A stretch of DNA of 64,000 nucleotides from Thioalkalivibrio paradoxus ARh 1. GTDB taxonomy: Bacteria; Pseudomonadota; Gammaproteobacteria; Ectothiorhodospirales; Ectothiorhodospiraceae. Under the pieces are notes generated by a model. It was given only the letters and a program-made list of their open reading frames with translations, made no database searches and had not been told where the DNA came from. Every line of letters starts with the position of its first letter. The first letter of the stretch is position 1. The stretch covers positions 1,152,501 through 1,216,500 of the forward strand of contig NZ_CP007029.1 of assembly GCF_000227685.2 (NCBI RefSeq), in the 5' to 3' direction. Positions 19,362 to 28,650 of this stretch are shown here, piece after piece. The position numbers and the translations under genes are program-made.

Positions 19362-21657
19362 TCCGCCATTCCTCGAACTGATTCAGGATCCGGTACCGGA
19401 TCGGTCCGCTGGCCCGCACCCGGGGCTGATCGGGATAATCGACCTCGAGTTCGAACCGGGCCTCGACCAGCCAGCCGTCGGCCTCCGGCTGGATGCTCGC
19501 GATCTCGACCCGAAGCACGCGAGCCTGTGAGCGCTGGAAGAGTTGCAGGTACCTTTGCTGGAACCAGTTCCGGCCACGGTTCGCATTCTCGGTGGGCGAT
19601 AACGTGAGGTGCTGGAGAAAGGCATGGAGATCGCCTCGTTCGAAGGCACGGCGGTACCCCTCGATCAGCGACCGGATCTGCTGCTCGGCGTTCACGGCCG
19701 GGGCCGCCGTCACCGTGCGGGACGGCGCGGGCGGCTCTGCGGCAGATGGCGACTGCTGGTGGACGTTGGCCGACACGGGCGGTCTGGCACCATCTCTGGC
19801 CGGCGGCGATACCGGGCTGCGAGCACCGGCTTCGCTGGCGCTGGCCGCTTCGGACGGCGGATCCATGCGGTGCTCGGGGCGATCGGGCTGCTGCGGAGCC
19901 GCCGCAGGCGGTTTGCTCTGCTCGGGGCGATCGGGCTGCTGGGGAGCCGGCGCAGGCGGTTTGCTCTGCTCGGGGCGATCGGGCTGCTGCGGAGCCGGCG
20001 CAGGCGGTTCGCTCTGCTCGGGGCGATCGGGTTGTTGCGGAGCCGGCACACTTGGTTCGCTCGGCTCGGGGGTGCGGGTGGTGCCGCGGCTGTCGGGCAC
20101 ACGTCTCTCCCGGGCCTCTATGCCCAGAGCGGCGGAGGTGTCCGGCCGGACCGTGGACCCGGTGGCATCCCGTGCTGGACGGCTTCGATCCGAAGCCGCT
20201 TCAAGGTCCTCCAGCGCCGCCTCGGTCGAGGCGCCGGAAATGTCCCGGTCTGCAACGGCAGCGGCCGAATCCGGGGGCGACACAGCCGCCGGGGAATCGG
20301 CGCCGGCCTCCGGTGTGTCGCCACGAACAGTTGCGGCCGGTGCCGAGGCGGCTGACGGCCGCCCATCGTCGGGCGGAACCGCAGAGCCTGCGTCCGCGCG
20401 GGCGGGGGCACCCGCTTCCGGGTACACGGGAGGTACCCACGCGACGAGCGGTTCGGGTACCGGCGGTGCCTGCTCGGAAGTCGGATCCGGCGGGTTCGAG
20501 ATGCGGACTGCACCCGCTCCGGGAGAGGCTGCGCTCCATTTCGTGCTCGCGGGCGCGAATCCAGAGAAGTGGGTGGTGGGGTCACCAGACTCCGATCGCT
20601 GGGACATGCTGAGTGAACTCAGCGGTCGGGAGAGCGCAACTCCGGGAATCGCACGGGTCCCGGCCAGCGGCTCCAGAGACCTATCGGGAGCGAGCTCGAT
20701 CACGGGAGGCTCCTCCACGGGCGAGGCCTCTATCGTCTGCACGCCGGTCAGCACCGGATCATCATCGCCACCGGCGTTCTCCTGCGGTTGCGAAGCAGGT
20801 GCAGGCTGCGTGCGTTCAAGCGGCCCCGGTGGCCCGGAATCCACTCTCCCGTGCGCCTCGCGCCCGCCCGCTGCAGAGGCGAGCCGGTCATCGGCCCCGG
20901 GGTGATCTTCGCCTGACCAGCGATCGATGCCGGCGGTCCCGTCGTGGCCCGCAGAGGCATGTTCCAGCGCCTGGGGTTCCGGGGCAGCGACCAAGTCGTG
21001 CCCGGACTCCGACTGCGCCCCGCGGGCCGGGCCCTGGGTCAGGTAGATGTGCAGAACCGGGAGGAAGGCCATGATCGCGACCAGGGTCAGGATCTTGGCT
21101 TGCAGGTTGCGCACCTGGGCCAACTGCCCCCGGAGTAGAACCAGCAGTCCGGGCCCGAAGTGAATCCGGCGCCATCGCCGGCGGGCCACCGGTGCGGGCG
21201 CCCCATGCCGCGGGCGCATGGCCTGAGTCTGCGGCGGCGCCGGCTCCCCGGCTGCGGCGTTTCGCCGGAAGCGCGCGTAGGCTTGGTGGATGGCCTGCGA
21301 TCGCGGTGTCACCCATTGCACGAGTTCCGGGTGGCGGTCCGGGTGGAAGGCCGCCATCAGGCGGCGGTAACGGACACGCCGCGCCTCGACCGTGAGCCGT
21401 TGCCCGACGCCGGCGGCCTCTTCCTGCAGGGCCCCATCCCGAAAGATCTGCCGGTCGAGCTGTTCGAAAATCCGGCGCAGGAGTTCGGGGTCGGTCTGCG
21501 ACGGCCCCAGGTACTCGGCCAGGGGCGCTGCGAAACCGGCATCACCAGCGGCGATCCAGGCCAGCACGGCGTCGAGTTCGCGATCGTCGAGGCGCCATGC
21601 CATGCCCTGCCGAAGTCGGCTGGCAAGGGCTTGCAGATTGTCGTCGGAGGCAGGCAT
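19342..21657 (-). CDS. J-domain membrane protein with proline-rich stalk and NTF2-like domain
   Basis: A 771-residue protein in three parts. Residues about 90-135 form a J-like domain with HPD at 105-107 (AAFHPDRHPELVQW). A single helix near residues 187-206 crosses the membrane. A long Pro/Ala/Ser/Glu-rich disordered stalk includes four copies of a 16-residue unit (PEQSEPPAPAPQQPDR-like). The last about 115 residues resemble an NTF2/SnoaL-like fold (IRSLIEGYRRAFERGDLHAF, ending FEEWRIDSIQY). The likely layout is a cytoplasmic J-domain recruiting DnaK and a periplasmic C-terminal domain. It sits inside the EPS operon between the TPR protein and the polymerase; a role in secretion-machine assembly is inference. 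Confidence 0.8.
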   Translation of the reverse strand: MPASDDNLQALASRLRQGMAWRLDDRELDAVLAWIAAGDAGFAAPLAEYLGPSQTDPELLRRIFEQLDRQIFRDGALQEEAAGVGQRLTVEARRVRYRRLMAAFHPDRHPELVQWVTPRSQAIHQAYARFRRNAAAGEPAPPQTQAMRPRHGAPAPVARRRWRRIHFGPGLLVLLRGQLAQVRNLQAKILTLVAIMAFLPVLHIYLTQGPARGAQSESGHDLVAAPEPQALEHASAGHDGTAGIDRWSGEDHPGADDRLASAAGGREAHGRVDSGPPGPLERTQPAPASQPQENAGGDDDPVLTGVQTIEASPVEEPPVIELAPDRSLEPLAGTRAIPGVALSRPLSSLSMSQRSESGDPTTHFSGFAPASTKWSAASPGAGAVRISNPPDPTSEQAPPVPEPLVAWVPPVYPEAGAPARADAGSAVPPDDGRPSAASAPAATVRGDTPEAGADSPAAVSPPDSAAAVADRDISGASTEAALEDLEAASDRSRPARDATGSTVRPDTSAALGIEARERRVPDSRGTTRTPEPSEPSVPAPQQPDRPEQSEPPAPAPQQPDRPEQSKPPAPAPQQPDRPEQSKPPAAAPQQPDRPEHRMDPPSEAASASEAGARSPVSPPARDGARPPVSANVHQQSPSAAEPPAPSRTVTAAPAVNAEQQIRSLIEGYRRAFERGDLHAFLQHLTLSPTENANRGRNWFQQRYLQLFQRSQARVLRVEIASIQPEADGWLVEARFELEVDYPDQPRVRASGPIRYRILNQFEEWRIDSIQY
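19873..20064 (-). repeat. 48-bp tandem repeat, four units
   Basis: Four consecutive 48-bp units starting CTCGGGGCGATCGGG (plus strand), at 19873, 19921, 19969 and 20017. They encode four 16-residue repeats in the stalk of the J-domain protein; units 2 and 3 are nearly identical and unit 4 has diverged. Confidence 0.95.
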
Positions 21658-21886
21658 GCGTGTAGGTCAGCGATCCGTTCGATTGTGTGACGGGACGGCT
21701 TCGGGGGCCTGCAGGCGGTAGCGACCCTGTGCGGGAACGCGAACGGACGAACTTGCCGGCATCGGGATCGCCCCGGGCCGGCGGGCAAGGCCCCGCGCCG
21801 GTGTGTCATGCCCAACACGCGAAACGCCGGCAACCCGCGAAGCACGCCAATCCCCGACACTCGGGCCGTCGCGGGTTGCTGGGTGT

Positions 21887-23143
21887 TCAGGGCTCATCGG
21901 AATCCATCGTCTGCAAGGGCGCTGGTTCGACGCGCAGTGCATCCAGCCAAAGCCGGCCCGCCAGGTAACGGTCGAAGTCCCGGGCCGGCGGGTCACGCCG
22001 AAGCTGCAAGTGGAGCATTCTACCGCCCTCTGGGGTGTCGAGTTCCACCCGAAACGGCTGCCAGTCGAATTCGGATCCAGGGGCGTCCACCCGCGTCCTT
22101 CTCCCACCATCGGCCCAGGCCGAGAGATAGGGCAGGGCACGTGTGGTGAGCCCTTCGGCCCGCCAGTGGCCGGAAACGGTCCAGCGCTCGACGCCTGCCG
22201 GTACCGGAATTCGCACCGAAGGGGCAGTCAAACGCAGGTTTTCGGTCCCGTCGAAATCCAACCGGAGACTGGCAGGTTCGGTGAAATAGTGCTCCGGATC
22301 GAGTACGACTCGAGCGCCGGCCGGCACGCGTATCCGCCAGTGCAACCCACGCGGGCTGGCCGGCTCGTGGCGAAAATCGGCATTCGGAACCATCCCGTAT
22401 CGATAGTCGGGGAAGGTTTCGGCCCAGGCCCAGGCTGCCCGTTCGTGGTCGCCCTGCGCGAGCGCGAGATCGACGAAATCGAGCAGCGCACGATCCCCCG
22501 GCGGTCGCGGCCTCGACAAGCGTTCCCAGGCTTCTGCCGCCAGATCCAGCCGCCCGTGCTGGCGGGCAGCCGCGATCGCGGCTTCGAGGTAGGGGTCACC
22601 GGGCGGCAGAATGCGGTCCAGCAACTGTGCCGGGTCGTCGATCCAGCGCATCGCGACGAACAGCGCGCGGTGCGTGCCGGCAGGTTGCCCCGCCAGCCAG
22701 TCACGCAGGTGTTCTTCCGTGCGTTCAACGCGGCCCAACTGCTGGGTGATCGTCGCCGCGCGCCACAGCAATTCGCGATTGTGCGGCTGCGCCGCAAGCG
22801 CCGCATCCAGATGCGCCAGCACGGCGTCGGGGTCGGCATCCTGCAGGCGTGCGAGTCGGGCACGATCCGCCCAGCGCCAGGGATCCAACGGGTAGTGCCG
22901 CAAATGCCAGGCAAGGGCCTCGTCGACCGCGGGCGGGTCGCGACGCCAATGGGGCTCCAGCGACGCAGCGAGTTGCCGCCCGGCCAGCCCGCCCCAGGGG
23001 ACATTCGCCTGCACCGCCGCGAGACTCTGTGCCGGCTGTTGCGGGTCGACGCTACGCAGCCCGCGGTACTCGGCCCAGGCGATACCCGCCGCCAGCAGAC
23101 CGGCGAGCGGCAGCACCAGGCCGCGCATGGCGCGGGCGTTCAT
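21887..23143 (-). CDS. TPR-type protein with C-terminal sandwich domain, EPS-associated
   Basis: A 418-residue exported or anchored protein. The N-terminus has a hydrophobic signal (RGLVLPLAGLLAAGIAWA). The middle is a helical tetratricopeptide-like region (DPDAVLAHLDAALAAQPHNRELLWRAA). The last about 160 residues are beta-rich (HWRIRVPAGARVVLDPEHYF onward), resembling a carbohydrate-binding sandwich. It lies between the Wzc-like kinase (16 bp away) and the J-domain gene, in the same orientation. A periplasmic scaffold or glycan-binding role in EPS secretion is inferred from context. Confidence 0.75.
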   Translation of the reverse strand: MNARAMRGLVLPLAGLLAAGIAWAEYRGLRSVDPQQPAQSLAAVQANVPWGGLAGRQLAASLEPHWRRDPPAVDEALAWHLRHYPLDPWRWADRARLARLQDADPDAVLAHLDAALAAQPHNRELLWRAATITQQLGRVERTEEHLRDWLAGQPAGTHRALFVAMRWIDDPAQLLDRILPPGDPYLEAAIAAARQHGRLDLAAEAWERLSRPRPPGDRALLDFVDLALAQGDHERAAWAWAETFPDYRYGMVPNADFRHEPASPRGLHWRIRVPAGARVVLDPEHYFTEPASLRLDFDGTENLRLTAPSVRIPVPAGVERWTVSGHWRAEGLTTRALPYLSAWADGGRRTRVDAPGSEFDWQPFRVELDTPEGGRMLHLQLRRDPPARDFDRYLAGRLWLDALRVEPAPLQTMDSDEP

Positions 23144-23159
23144 TCGCGTACCGCCGGCG

Positions 23160-25523
23160 TCAGGACGCCTTGCTCAGATCCGGCTTTGGGGCATCCAACT
23201 GCTCCTGGCTGCTTTCGTAGTTGTAGTAATACGACGAGTAGTACGCGTAGTCGGGGCTCTCGAGATCGACCCGGTTGAGTACGACCCCCAGCACCGGCGC
23301 CTGCACCTGGTTCAACCGCCGGATCGCGACCCGGAAGCTCTCCTTTCCGGTCTGGCCCGAGGCCGCCACCAGAATCACACCGTCGACGATCCGCGACAGA
23401 ATCACTGCATCCGCCAATCCCAGGATCGGCGGCGCATCCACGACGACATGGTCGAAGATCTGCTTGCAGTCGGCCAGCACCTTGCCCAGGCGGCTGGAGC
23501 TGAGCAGCTCGGCGGGGCTCGGGGTGGAATGGCCCGCCAGCATCAGCGACAGGCCGTCCACGTCGGATGCGTGGATCGCCGGTCCTTCGACGATGCGGGT
23601 CTGATTGGCCTGAGCAATGCAATTGGTGAGCCCCGGCGACCGCGGTTTGCCGAAGTCCCGATGCAGCGCGGGCTTGCGCAGATCGGCATCGATCAGCAAT
23701 ACGCGGCTCCCATTCTGGGCGAGCACGGTCGCAAGATTGGCCGCCGTAGTGCTCTTGCCCTCGCTCTGCGCGGCGCTGGTCACGAGCAGTACCTTCGGCA
23801 TTCCCTCCGGAGTGGCAAACATCAGGCTGGTGCGCAGCGAACGGTAGGCCTCCGACACCGATGACTGCGGATGCTCTGCGCTGTAGTGGCTGAGCGAGCG
23901 GTCGGTGCCTTTCGACTTCTTCCGTCGGCTGCTGCTACGTTCACGCGGTCGCACCAAGGGCACGAGGCCTAGCACGGGCCGGTCCACCAAGCGTTCCACG
24001 TCCTCGGTACGGCGGATGGTGTTGTCAAGGAATTCGAGCAGCAATGCGAAGCCGATTCCGACCATCAGCCCGAGCATCGAGGCGATCGCGAGGTTCTTGG
24101 CCAATACCGGCTTGAATGGCGCAGCTGGCGTACGCGCCTCGTCGATCATTGAAATGTTGTTTTCCTGGATCCCGGCCGCGACGCCGATCTCCTTCATACG
24201 CTGCAGAAGGCCGTCGTAGAGTTCCTGGTTGGTCTCGAATTCCCGGCGCAGGATGTTGTACTGCACGCCCTGCTCGTTCAGCGCCATGATCCGTTCTTCG
24301 CGCTCGGCAATTGCGCGCTCGAGTGCGGCCTCCTGCGCGCGCAGGGTTTCGAACCGCCCCAGGATGCCGTCGGCGATCTTCTGCTTTTCGCTTGCGATCT
24401 CGGCGCGCAGAAGCTCGATCCGCCGCAGCGTCTCGGCCACCGTTGGGTAGCTGTCGAGGAAGCGCTCCGACAGGCTGGCATACTCGGCGTTGGCGTCGAG
24501 CAGCCGCTTCTGCAGATCGGCGATCGTGGTACTGTTCGCTATCGGATCGAGGTGATCGATCTGCCCCTGCTGCACGAGTTCGCGCCAACCGGAGAGCTGC
24601 ACGAGTTCGTTGCGCACATCGTCGAGCCGCTCGCTCAGGCTGCGCAGCCCTGCGCGTGCCATCTCCATGTTCTCGGCGAGATCGGATACATGCGCGTCGC
24701 GCGCGAAATCGGCCAGGGCGCGGTCGGATCTTTCCAGCGCGATGCGCATCTCGTCGAGCTGGGTCTGAAGGAACTTGCGCGCCTCGCTGCCGGCATCGTA
24801 GCGGCGCTGCATCGTGCCTTCGATGTACTCGCGCACCACGGCGTTGGCGACGCGCGACGAGAACTCGCGGTCGAAACTCACTACGCTGACCTGCACCAGG
24901 TTCGAGTTGCGAACCGGCTGCACCTCGATGCGACTGCGCAGGCGGCCTGCGGTGGAACGAACCGGATCCGCGGGCGCGGCCTCCGACACGCCTTCGGCGT
25001 CCTCGCCACCCACGGCGGGGCGGATCGCCGCCAGCAGCATGCCGGCCAGTTCGCGCATTTCGCCCATCACGCTGCGCTGGCGTATTTCGCCAGTCAGTTC
25101 CGGATGATCCTGCAGTCCCTCGCGCCGCACCACCGCCTCGGCCAGCGAGCGGCTGCGCAGGATCTCGTACTGCGTGGTCAGGAACTGTTGACTCCCGGCG
25201 GCACCGCGGGCGGAGGATTCGAAATCCTCGTAGGCGAGGATCCGTCCCCCCTCAGGCTTGATTTCCACCGTTGCCGTCGCGCGATATTCCGGAACCATCA
25301 GCAACGTGCCCATCGCGGTGGCCGTGAGCATGATCGCCAGCAGGCCGAACACGACCCATTTGCGCTTAACCAAAATCCGCCAGTATTCGCGCAGGTCGAT
25401 GCTGTCATCGTCCTCGGGCACGGACACGTGGGGATCGTAAACGGTCATCTGTCCGCCGGCCCCGCTGACCGGCTTGAGATGGTGGACCGGACGGTCCCTT
25501 TCCTTGTCCTTGTCAGAAGCCAT
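23160..25523 (-). CDS. wzc: Wzc-type polysaccharide co-polymerase / tyrosine autokinase
   Basis: A 787-residue bifunctional protein. The N-terminal Wzz/GumC-like domain begins IDLREYWRILVKRKWVVFG, with the first membrane helix near residues 55-75; a coiled-coil periplasmic region spans about 230-430; the second helix is NLAIASMLGLMVGIGFALLL. The cytoplasmic BY-kinase has Walker A SAAQSEGKSTTAANLA (about 582), Walker A' LLIDADLRKP (about 608) and Walker B VVVDAPPILG (about 694). The tail DYAYYSSYYYNYE holds seven tyrosines for autophosphorylation. It controls chain length and export with the Wza-like exporter and CpsB-like phosphatase nearby. Confidence 0.95.
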   Translation of the reverse strand: MASDKDKERDRPVHHLKPVSGAGGQMTVYDPHVSVPEDDDSIDLREYWRILVKRKWVVFGLLAIMLTATAMGTLLMVPEYRATATVEIKPEGGRILAYEDFESSARGAAGSQQFLTTQYEILRSRSLAEAVVRREGLQDHPELTGEIRQRSVMGEMRELAGMLLAAIRPAVGGEDAEGVSEAAPADPVRSTAGRLRSRIEVQPVRNSNLVQVSVVSFDREFSSRVANAVVREYIEGTMQRRYDAGSEARKFLQTQLDEMRIALERSDRALADFARDAHVSDLAENMEMARAGLRSLSERLDDVRNELVQLSGWRELVQQGQIDHLDPIANSTTIADLQKRLLDANAEYASLSERFLDSYPTVAETLRRIELLRAEIASEKQKIADGILGRFETLRAQEAALERAIAEREERIMALNEQGVQYNILRREFETNQELYDGLLQRMKEIGVAAGIQENNISMIDEARTPAAPFKPVLAKNLAIASMLGLMVGIGFALLLEFLDNTIRRTEDVERLVDRPVLGLVPLVRPRERSSSRRKKSKGTDRSLSHYSAEHPQSSVSEAYRSLRTSLMFATPEGMPKVLLVTSAAQSEGKSTTAANLATVLAQNGSRVLLIDADLRKPALHRDFGKPRSPGLTNCIAQANQTRIVEGPAIHASDVDGLSLMLAGHSTPSPAELLSSSRLGKVLADCKQIFDHVVVDAPPILGLADAVILSRIVDGVILVAASGQTGKESFRVAIRRLNQVQAPVLGVVLNRVDLESPDYAYYSSYYYNYESSQEQLDAPKPDLSKAS

Positions 25524-25603
25524 GACTTGCCTCGATTACAACAAAATTGGTCCAGCGTTGCGGCGTGGGCACCGGCGCCTCTCGCAGCATCGGCATTGGG
25601 CGC

Positions 25604-26653
25604 TTACAGGGGGCGGAAGCCCAGCAGTGCCAACCCGGGCACAGTCCGCCAGAATCCGGCCCATCCCGCCTTGAAACCATCGGTCTCGACCACGACGACA
25701 TCCCCGTTTTTCAGCGGTATATCGAGTTCCGGGTTGTCGCGGATCTCGGAATAGTTCACTTCCAGATGCTCCCAGTCGCCACTGCCCGCCGAACGCCGCA
25801 GGATGCGCATCGACGACCGGTTGGCTTCGAATTTCGGCCCCCCGGCCTCGGCCAGCGCCTTCAGCACGGTGATGTTCCCGCGTTGCGCAAACGCCCCGGG
25901 ACGGTTCACTGCCCCTTCGACATACACAAAGCCGCCGCGGGGTACGTTGACCAGTGCCGACTCGCCCAGCACCACGTTGTTCTCGCCGGCGTGGCGCATC
26001 AGGTCGTCTACCGGCACCAGCAGCGTCCGCACCTGCAATTCACCCGATTCGGGGTCGCGGACACGATCGGTGAGATAGATGGTATCGCCGGCGTTTTCGG
26101 TCACGCCGCCGGCCATCGCCAGCGCTTCGATCAGAGTCGTCTGACGGCTGACCGAATACACGCGCGGGTTGGACACCGCCCCGACGACGGTGAACTGCTG
26201 GCTGCGAAACTCGGTGACCCGGGCGCTGACCTGCGGGCTGCGCAGATAGGACTCGCCGTATTTCTCTGCAACCACCGCTTCCACTTCGTCCAGCGTCAGC
26301 CCGGAAACGGCCACCGCCCCGACCAGCGGCATCATGATCCTGCCGCTGCCGTCTACCCGGTATTCGCGCGAAAGCTCGGGAACGCCGAAGATATCAACCT
26401 GGATCTGATCCTCCGGGCCGACCCGGTATACACCGCCCCCGATCCCGCTCTCGGCGGCCAGCGACAGGAGCTGCTCGTTCACATCCTGGATACGGGCCTC
26501 GTTCGCGACCTGTTGCTGGAAATCGGCTGCCGCCGAGGGCTCGCCGTTGCCGCCCGAATGGGTGGCGCAGCCGCCGATCGCAAAGATCAGGGCCAGAAAA
26601 ACCAGCGCCATTACCCGCGCTGGCGCGCGAAAACATACCAACCTGTTCATCAT
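25604..26653 (-). CDS. wza: Wza-type outer-membrane polysaccharide export lipoprotein
   Basis: About 349 residues with a lipoprotein signal: a hydrophobic core VMALVFLALIFAIGGC, with the lipobox Cys followed by ATHSGG. The Poly_export domain contains YRVGPEDQIQVDIFGVPELS, followed by two SLBB-type segments (FTVVGAVSNPRVYSVSRQTT and VYVEGAVNRPGAFAQRGNIT). It forms the outer-membrane channel for the EPS with the Wzc-like partner encoded 80 bp downstream. The first codons read GTG-ATG-ATG after GGAG, so the start is 26653 or 26650. Confidence 0.93.
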   Translation of the reverse strand: MMNRLVCFRAPARVMALVFLALIFAIGGCATHSGGNGEPSAAADFQQQVANEARIQDVNEQLLSLAAESGIGGGVYRVGPEDQIQVDIFGVPELSREYRVDGSGRIMMPLVGAVAVSGLTLDEVEAVVAEKYGESYLRSPQVSARVTEFRSQQFTVVGAVSNPRVYSVSRQTTLIEALAMAGGVTENAGDTIYLTDRVRDPESGELQVRTLLVPVDDLMRHAGENNVVLGESALVNVPRGGFVYVEGAVNRPGAFAQRGNITVLKALAEAGGPKFEANRSSMRILRRSAGSGDWEHLEVNYSEIRDNPELDIPLKNGDVVVVETDGFKAGWAGFWRTVPGLALLGFRPL

Positions 26654-26699
26654 CACTCCTTGCGCGCGCCCGGTTACGCCGCCCGCATCACAATACCTG

Positions 26700-26724
26700 A
26701 CGCGCCCGGAAGTTCCGGGCGCGT
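26700..26724. repeat. Perfect 12-bp inverted repeat between fecR-like and wza genes
   Basis: ACGCGCCCGGAA and its exact complement flank one base. On the minus-strand transcript it would form a very stable hairpin in the fecR-wza gap, without a U-tract; it may partially terminate, stabilise the upstream mRNA or bind a protein. Confidence 0.6.
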
Positions 26725-26782
26725 GGCGCCCGCTCCTCGCAAACCCCCGAGGTGCGGGCGCACTGTTCCGGAAACCCGAACG

Positions 26783-27544
26783 TCAGGGGCTGACAGGATC
26801 GGGATCCGAAGAAGAGCTTGCGGCCGCACTCCCTGCGACGACGGCCAGTCCACCCCCGAGAAATGCCAGTCCCAACCCGTGTCCAGCCGCTCCGGCACCG
26901 GCTCCAGCCCCACCGCCGGCTGCCGCCGCGGCATCGGGGTCAGCAGCCTCGACCTGCGCCTGGATCAGCCCCGGCTCCTCACCGGAAAAGGTCACGCGTT
27001 CTCCGGCGCCGACGCGGTAGTAGACATTACCGGAACGATCACGCGCGGTCACCGAGCCTTCGCGCACGGTCACCTTGAGCTGGCCATCGTCCAGCCGCTG
27101 GATCAGCCCGAAAGAACCGGCATCCGTCGTGCCCACCTGAACGACTTCGCCGTCTGCCGCGGTGCTGAACTCGTACGGCCCGCTGCTGACATGCAGGCTC
27201 AAGCCCGGCTCGGGAAGCGCGTACAGCAACGAACCGGCGTCCAGGGCTACCTGGATCCGGCTTCCGTCGAGTGCCACCGAGGCCTGGGTGTCGGCCGCAA
27301 ATCCGACGCTGGCGCCGGCATCCAGATCCAGTACCGCGCGGCCATTGCGGGTGTCGATACGATCGCCGGAATGCCATGCATACTGGGTGTTGGCGACATT
27401 GATTCTGCCTTCGGAGCCCTGCTGGGCGATCCGGACAGTATCATGCGCGGTCAGTTCGCCGATGGCGCCGGCCAACGCTGGGCCACTTGCCGCCAGACCC
27501 AGAAATGCGAGGCCCACCAGCCCCGAAGTCAGCTTCGTTTTCAT
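26783..27544 (-). CDS. FecR-domain protein of the EPS operon
   Basis: A 253-residue protein with a clean signal peptide (ending SGPALAG) and a FecR-like beta domain (GDRIDTRNGRAVLDLDAGAS ... VREGSVTARDRSGNVYYRVGAGERVTF). The C-terminus is a Gly/Ala-rich hydrophobic helix followed by a short serine/acidic tail (SSSSDPDPVSP). It is therefore periplasmic, probably tethered by its C-terminus. It starts the fecR-wza-wzc part of the EPS operon; a role in EPS assembly is inference from location. Confidence 0.8.
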   Translation of the reverse strand: MKTKLTSGLVGLAFLGLAASGPALAGAIGELTAHDTVRIAQQGSEGRINVANTQYAWHSGDRIDTRNGRAVLDLDAGASVGFAADTQASVALDGSRIQVALDAGSLLYALPEPGLSLHVSSGPYEFSTAADGEVVQVGTTDAGSFGLIQRLDDGQLKVTVREGSVTARDRSGNVYYRVGAGERVTFSGEEPGLIQAQVEAADPDAAAAAGGGAGAGAGAAGHGLGLAFLGGGLAVVAGSAAASSSSDPDPVSP

Positions 27545-27583
27545 AGTCGATCTCTCCCAGTCGTTGAATCGATCCTTTCCGAT

Positions 27584-27699
27584 GCATGCCGAATTGGCAT
27601 GCCCTTTACTGCCGATGCACGATCGCTTGCACCTCGTCTCGGCGTTCTGGCCGGATTGGCCCGGCCAATACCATCTACTTAACCATAGCGGTTACCGCT
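27584..27699 (-). promoter_or_regulatory. Regulatory region with three palindromes upstream of the EPS operon core
   Basis: Between cpsB and the fecR-like gene lie three perfect inverted repeats: AGCGGTTACCGCT (27687-27699), ATTGGCCCGGCCAAT (27655-27669) and GCATGCCGAATTGGCATGC (27584-27602). The first two are about three helical turns apart. They are candidate operator sites for minus-strand transcription of fecR-wza-wzc. No clear -35/-10 pair stands out. Confidence 0.45.
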
Positions 27700-27794
27700 T
27701 GCGTGTGTGATTCGCACCTCATCCCTCACACGTCCCGCTCAAGGTGAGAGAACGCAGAACCCTCGGCTCCGGCAGGTCGATTGCGCCATCATAA

Positions 27795-28646
27795 TCAAGC
27801 ACGCAACCGGCCCAGCCAGCCCCGGATCCCGGCCCCACGCGGCGGCTGCCGCACGTTGTCCAGGCGCTCGGTCTCCACAGGATCGCCGGCGACCAAAGCC
27901 CGGGGAAAGTCCTCGGCCATCAGACATGCCGCGGCGCTGCCCACCCAACGTTCGAGCATTACGCGGCCCTGCGACAATTCGGGTACGCGCCGGCTGTCGC
28001 GGTGCGCATCGGATGCGACGATCTGAACCAGCCCCTGCCGAACCATGCTCTCGGCTGCCTGCTGCACACGCGGGCCGAAGCGGCCGTTGCAGGATTGCGC
28101 GGTAATCTGGCCGAGACAACCCATGGCGACCCATTCCGCAAGCATATCCGGGCTCGCTGCGACTTCGGCGTTGCGCTCGGGGTGCGCGATGATGGGCTGC
28201 AGCCCCATTGCGATCAGCTCTTCCAGGATCTCGGTGGCCCCGAACGGGACGTGGTGCACCGGCAGTTCCACCAACACTGCCCGTCCCCGATCCGCGACGG
28301 TCAGGGCACTGCCCGCGACCAAGGCTGCGGGCAGCTCCGGCACCAGGTGGCATTCCGATCCGGGAAAGATCGCGAGATCGATGCCTTCCCTACGCAGAGC
28401 CGCACGCAGCGACGCGCAATGGCCACGTACCCCGTCCGCCGGATTCCGGTAGACGCCATTGAGGTGGTGCGGTGTCACCACCAGCGCGCGGGTACCGTCG
28501 GCTACCGCCAGCCGTGCCATGTTCAGCGCCTGCTGCAGATTCTTCGCACCATCGTCGATTCCCGGCAGCAGGTGGGCGTGAATGTCCACCATGCCGGTCG
28601 CAGGTACTGCGAGGAACTCCATAGGTTCGGACATGGTATCGGCCAT
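27795..28646 (-). CDS. cpsB: CpsB/CapC-type PHP-fold tyrosine phosphatase
   Basis: A metal-dependent phosphatase of the PHP superfamily that dephosphorylates Wzc-type kinases. Motifs in order: DIHAHLLPGIDDG, TPHH, the Glu in FPGSECH, AHPERN and SDAH. Length is 283 residues if started at ATG 28646; homologues usually begin at the MVDIHAH position (28592), so the first 18 residues may be an extension or a mis-start. It is four bases downstream of the wecA stop and so co-transcribed. The partner kinase is encoded at 23160-25523. Confidence 0.93.
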   Translation of the reverse strand: MADTMSEPMEFLAVPATGMVDIHAHLLPGIDDGAKNLQQALNMARLAVADGTRALVVTPHHLNGVYRNPADGVRGHCASLRAALRREGIDLAIFPGSECHLVPELPAALVAGSALTVADRGRAVLVELPVHHVPFGATEILEELIAMGLQPIIAHPERNAEVAASPDMLAEWVAMGCLGQITAQSCNGRFGPRVQQAAESMVRQGLVQIVASDAHRDSRRVPELSQGRVMLERWVGSAAACLMAEDFPRALVAGDPVETERLDNVRQPPRGAGIRGWLGRLRA

Positions 28647-28650
28647 CGTC

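Noticed and set aside
19873-20064. CRISPR-like array
   Set aside because: Units are contiguous 48-bp tandem repeats without spacers, inside a coding region; no cas genes in the window.
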